From: Methanosarcina barkeri str. Wiesmoor
Lineage (GTDB): Archaea; Halobacteriota; Methanosarcinia; Methanosarcinales; Methanosarcinaceae
Assembly: GCF_000969985.1 (NCBI RefSeq)
Contig: NZ_CP009526.1
Coordinates: 1,302,001 to 1,366,000 of the forward strand
Direction: 5' to 3'
Length of the DNA stretch: 64,000 bases
In this document: positions 60,791 to 64,000 of the stretch, one piece after another
Layout: every line of letters starts with the position of its first letter
Numbering within the stretch: position 1 is the first letter of the stretch
The notes under the pieces: model-generated
What the model saw: only the letters and a program-made list of their open reading frames with translations
The model's database searches: none
What the model was told of the DNA's origin: nothing
Position numbers and translations under genes: made by a program

Positions 60791-61684
60791 ATGATTACAT
60801 TAAATGAGGCAGAGGCAGTTGAAGTAAATTTATCTGCAGTTGACGAGGGAGATGAGAACAGAGCTTTCCAGGCCCTTGATTCCCTTACAGGAATTGCGGC
60901 AGATTTCCTTTCTGAGAATGAAGAGGCAGATGCCGAGAGAGTCATCCTATCAATTGAGAATGGCGCACAGGCAGCTGCAGAGAAAGAGATGGAGCTTGTT
61001 ACAATTAATTCTATCCTGTCCCTCGGGAAACTGGCAAGGAAAGCAGCAGACAATGGATTTGAGTCTGCCCTCGGCAAGGCCTCCATAGCAATAGGAAAAT
61101 TGGGAAAAACTGCAGCTGTACATTCTCTTGAAGCTGGTTCAAAGGTCGCTGCTACAACTCTGATGGAGATCTGGAACTTCTTCCCAGAACAGTGGGATCA
61201 GGAAAAGGTAATTTCCTTTTCTTTGCTCTTTAAAGAGATCGGAACCTCTGCTGCCAGACAGGGTATGGAGGACGTTGTGCTCAGTGCAGTAACCTGCCTG
61301 GGAGAAATCGGGAAAAAAGTTGCAGCAAAAAGCCTTGAACTTGAAACTGTAAGCAGCCTGCTTTTGCTTGAGGAAATTGGTAAACTTGCGGCGGAGAATT
61401 ACTTTGATGAAGCTTTGAGTTCAACAGCGCTTTCCATAGAAGATATCGGGAAACTATCTGTAAAGAAGGGGCTTAATGATGCAGCTTTGCAGTGTCAGTG
61501 GGCACTTGAGACTCTGCGAGTCCAGGCTGAAGAAAAGGTTCTAAATAATTCTTCAATCGTGGCGGAAGTGGCTCTGGATAATTTTAAAGATGTCAGCTAT
61601 ACGGATTCCGAGGAAAAAGTGGAGAAGTTCCAGGTAATAAAGACTCTTCAGAAAAAAATCCAATCTAATATGAAAATTCAGTAA
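60791..61684 (+). CDS. 23-residue alpha-repeat protein, paralog 3
   Basis: GAGGGGCAAAAAGA before ATG 60791 decides the start. The 297 residues have an acidic N-terminal cap (1-48), about nine units of 23 residues, with only one unit of 24 and one of 22 (for example TINSILSLGKLARKAADNGF, VLSAVTCLGEIGKKVAAKSL, TVSSLLLLEEIGKLAAENYF), and a charged C-terminal tail. The C-terminal unit (SSIVAEVALDNFK) matches paralog 1 (ASIIAEVALLHFE). Cytoplasmic, all-helical; function unknown. Confidence 0.8.
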   Translation: MITLNEAEAVEVNLSAVDEGDENRAFQALDSLTGIAADFLSENEEADAERVILSIENGAQAAAEKEMELVTINSILSLGKLARKAADNGFESALGKASIAIGKLGKTAAVHSLEAGSKVAATTLMEIWNFFPEQWDQEKVISFSLLFKEIGTSAARQGMEDVVLSAVTCLGEIGKKVAAKSLELETVSSLLLLEEIGKLAAENYFDEALSSTALSIEDIGKLSVKKGLNDAALQCQWALETLRVQAEEKVLNNSSIVAEVALDNFKDVSYTDSEEKVEKFQVIKTLQKKIQSNMKIQ

Positions 61685-62525
61685 GAGGTACTCTAACGCA
61701 GCTGTTTATATAGCTCAGTTATTTATTCCATCTGTTTATCCAAGAAAAATATTTACATAATAAACTTTTCGTTTTTGTAGATGGCCTGGTTTATTCTGGC
61801 TTTAAATTTTTTATGAATTTTTACTTTTGACCTACTCCCAGATTTCGATTTTTTTTATTCTGTTTTGGAAAAAGAAGTGATTTTTATTCAGACTTTCTTG
61901 AAGAAAACCTATACCTGTTCCTGGTAAAGCTGAAATAAGTGTTCGAGTACTCTTTGAAAGTTTCTCACTTCTTTGAAACCATTAGTTTTAAATAAATTAC
62001 TACAGTATTTCTCTAAAGCAAATTATTGCTTCCTTGATAAGTGCTTGAGGTTTCAAAGTGAAGTGTTATAAGAGGCGTTTAGATTTAGTCTGTACTTAGC
62101 ATACAATACTCTGCACTTAGCATGCAAAACAGTTGTTCGGGTAAGAGGAAGGTAAGGAGTGGAACCCTTCCCCCTACCTCGAAGGTTGATTTTACTCACG
62201 CAGGAGAATATGCCAGAAACCCGGCGTGAGTTTTTTACTCAGATGATATATATTATGCATGAAATGTATTTAACTCTTTCTATTTTATATATATGTCTTT
62301 TAATCGGGTCATCTTTTATTTTAATCCCAATTTTAATCCCAATTTTAATTTCAATTTCTGTCAAGTAAACATATAAAATTAAGTATAATCTGAAATAGTA
62401 ATCTTGAAGTTCCAAATGTATTTTGAAAATTATAGGAAAACTAATATCTGAGTAAACCTATATAAATACTTAAATTTCTAAAATCCAAAAATTTTTAACG
62501 AATTTTACTGGAAAGGGGTTTTAAT
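61685..62525. other. 840-bp spacer
   Basis: No protein gene believed. Contains the hairpin pair at 62140-62236 listed separately. The last 15 bases carry AAAGGGG for paralog 4. Confidence 0.5.
62140..62236 (+). ncRNA. candidate structured RNA with two hairpins and T-tail
   Basis: GAGGAAGGTAAGG ... CCCTACCTC forms a first stem (62145-62180), and ACTCACGC ... GCGTGAGT (62194-62231) a second, followed by TTTTTT. In an AT-rich spacer this GC-rich pair with a terminal T-run could be a small RNA with terminator, or an insertion sequence end. Confidence 0.35.
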
Positions 62526-63272
62526 ATGTTCTCACTGAACGAACAAAAGGCTATTGAACTTGGAGAATCTGGAGAACGAGCAATAAGAGAACAGAATGAA
62601 TATGATGCGCTCCAGTATGCTGAGTACCTCCGGGAATTAGGGCATGAGTTGCTTGAAAGTAATTTTGAGAAAGAGTCAAAGCGAGTCGTTATCTCACTCA
62701 GAAACATTGGTAATAAAGCTATCCAGAAAAAGATGGATAATGTTGCGTCCACAGCTATTAATGAACTTAAATATCTTTCTGAAACTGCACTTGATAAGAA
62801 TTTCTCAAACGCGATGTGGTCTTTTTCAAAAGCTGCACAGGAGATCGGAAAAGGAGCAGTACAGGCCGAGATGCTCGAACCTGCAAAACTTGCGATCGAC
62901 ACGCTTAAAATGATAGGGATGGGCGCAGTTGAGAAGAAAATGGAAGTTGTAACCCTCTGGACAACCATGTCACTTGAGGAAATGGCTTATCTTGCAAATA
63001 AGCAGCAACTTGAAGATTTAACTAAGGAAGCAAAAGAGGCTAGAGAAGAAATTATAGAATACTCCGAAGCCTCAGGGTTTGTTACAAAGGAACAGATTGA
63101 CAAATACCCACAGCTTATCGCCCAAACCGTAAGTCAATTCTCAGAGCTTCGGAATCTACAGCCTGCAGGTTATGAGACCAAGCCTAATGAAGAATTCACA
63201 GAAGAGGAATTCTTTGAGGGAGAAGGGGAGGAACAAGATCCTGAAACTGAAGCTGCCAGAAAGGAAAAGTAA
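62526..63272 (+). CDS. 23-residue alpha-repeat protein, paralog 4
   Basis: AAAGGGGTTTTAAT before ATG 62526 supports the start. The 248 residues have an N-terminal cap (MFSLNEQKAIELGESGERAI), at least five 23-residue units (SKRVVISLRNIGNKAIQKKM, AKLAIDTLKMIGMGAVEKKM, TLWTTMSLEEMAYLANKQQL) and then a different C-terminus, ending in a highly acidic stretch (EEFFEGEGEEQDPETE). It is the shortest and most diverged member. Followed by two tandem terminators. Confidence 0.8.
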   Translation: MFSLNEQKAIELGESGERAIREQNEYDALQYAEYLRELGHELLESNFEKESKRVVISLRNIGNKAIQKKMDNVASTAINELKYLSETALDKNFSNAMWSFSKAAQEIGKGAVQAEMLEPAKLAIDTLKMIGMGAVEKKMEVVTLWTTMSLEEMAYLANKQQLEDLTKEAKEAREEIIEYSEASGFVTKEQIDKYPQLIAQTVSQFSELRNLQPAGYETKPNEEFTEEEFFEGEGEEQDPETEAARKEK

Positions 63273-63330
63273 CCTGATAACCAGAATAATGAGACTGGTA
63301 ATTAAAAAATAATTTCTCCTGGAAAATTTC

Positions 63331-63401
63331 TGGCTGTTTGCACAGCTGGATGTCTTTTTTCATAATATCTCGGGCTGTTTATACAGCCGGCTGTCTTTTT
63401 T
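63331..63401 (+). terminator. tandem duplicated terminators
   Basis: TGGCTGTTTGCACAGCTGGA (63331-63350) with a T-run at 63354, then GGGCTGTTTATACAGCC (63372-63388) with a T-run at 63394. They are a duplicated hairpin plus U-tract pair for the plus strand; the second overlaps the end of trpG. Confidence 0.75.
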
Positions 63402-63981
63402 TATAATTTTTGGAAATTTCCAGAAAACTTTCTATTATTTTCAGCCCATTGGGAGTAAGCACGGATTCGGGATGGAACTGCAGGCCATAGATTGGATACT
63501 TTACATGTTCCACCGCCATAATGCTCCCGTCCTCAGCCCTGGCAGTAACTTTTATCCCGGGGGCAGGCTCCCCAATTTCAAGGGAGTGATAACGGCCTGC
63601 TTCAAATGGGCCTTGAAAGGCTGAAAACAATGCAGAGTCCTCATGAAGAATCTTCGAACTTTTTCCATGCACTGGACCGACCTTGCTTCTTCGGACAGCT
63701 CCGCCGAAAGCCACATTGATTGCCTGGTGTCCAAGGCAGACTCCAAGAAGGGGAATTTCCCTGCCCATTTCCCGGATTATTTCCAGGCAATTTCCTATAT
63801 CCCTGGGGTCTGAAGGATTACCCGGACCCGGGGAAATAACCAGGGCATCAGGCTTTATCTTCCGGAGTTCCTCAAGAGAAACCGTATTGGGAAGTACCAG
63901 AGTATCTTTCTCAAAATAAGATATATAGTCTACAAGATTCCATACAAAGGAATCCTTGTTGTTTATGAAAACCACCTTCAT
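63379..63981 (-). CDS. trpG: anthranilate synthase glutamine amidotransferase subunit
   Basis: Supplies ammonia from glutamine to anthranilate synthase in tryptophan synthesis. A 200-residue class I amidotransferase with catalytic Cys82 (GVCLGHQ), His170 and Glu172 (LQFHPES), and PGPGNPSD. PabA of aminodeoxychorismate synthase is similar, but the HSLEIGEP and length fit either; TrpG is preferred for a methanogen. GGAGGTGTTTTCAG gives a strong ribosome site. The partner trpE is expected just beyond the end of the window. Confidence 0.9.
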   Translation of the reverse strand: MKVVFINNKDSFVWNLVDYISYFEKDTLVLPNTVSLEELRKIKPDALVISPGPGNPSDPRDIGNCLEIIREMGREIPLLGVCLGHQAINVAFGGAVRRSKVGPVHGKSSKILHEDSALFSAFQGPFEAGRYHSLEIGEPAPGIKVTARAEDGSIMAVEHVKYPIYGLQFHPESVLTPNGLKIIESFLEISKNYKKRQPAV

Positions 63982-64000
63982 CTGAAAACACCTCCTGAAC

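Overview
The window is a methanogenic archaeal chromosome segment, almost certainly Methanosarcina; I cannot name the species from this alone. Diagnostic features are a monomethylamine methyltransferase gene (mtmB) read through an in-frame UAG at codon 202 (pyrrolysine), a methanol methyltransferase system (mtaA, mtaCB), an archaeal 16S-tRNA-Ala-23S-5S operon, archaeal TATA promoters, NAC, and surface proteins with PGF-type C-terminal sorting tails. Coding density is low, and AT-rich spacers carry many short tandem repeats and relics of small mobile elements.

Layout. 0-5.5 kb: small metabolic genes (CGGC protein, cupin, siroheme/Fe-S reductase-like protein with a divergent HxlR regulator) among decayed genes: a ferredoxin, a SnoaL-like gene, and an acyl-CoA synthetase fragment joined to a MATE transporter fragment. 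5.7-13.5 kb: alpha/beta hydrolase, two PGF-tailed surface proteins, a polytopic membrane protein and a Cys-rich exported peptide. 13.8-18.6 kb: hisI, glycogen debranching enzyme, a Mrr-like-domain protein, an IscA-like protein and NAC. 18.6-29.9 kb: a CDF metal transporter, a cell-surface/glycan cluster (processive GT2, PocR-domain protein, 911-residue exported lectin/propeller protein, acyltransferase 3) and a two-repeat exported protein, with large non-coding spacers. 30-36 kb: one 1979-residue TPR protein. 36.5-40.6 kb: macro-domain protein, GT4 glycogen synthase-like enzyme and alpha-glucan phosphorylase.

41.5-56.1 kb is the methylotrophic core: mtaA, mtaCB (minus strand), the rRNA operon with three tandem promoters, the corrinoid-salvage gene cbiZ, a SAM methyltransferase, and mtmCB. 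MtaB transfers the methyl group of methanol to the corrinoid on MtaC, and MtaA passes it to coenzyme M; MtmB/MtmC do the same for monomethylamine with a separate CoM methyltransferase (MtbA, not seen here). CbiZ salvages cobinamides and so supports cofactor supply.

56.7-63.3 kb holds the most unusual content: four paralogous proteins built of an almost gap-free 23-residue alpha-helical repeat, interrupted by an exported beta-helix protein carrying a C-terminal thioredoxin domain. In two of the four paralogs the codon aligned with the ATG start is ATT or ACG. The window ends with trpG on the minus strand.

All identifications come from reading the sequence and its translations; no database search was run.
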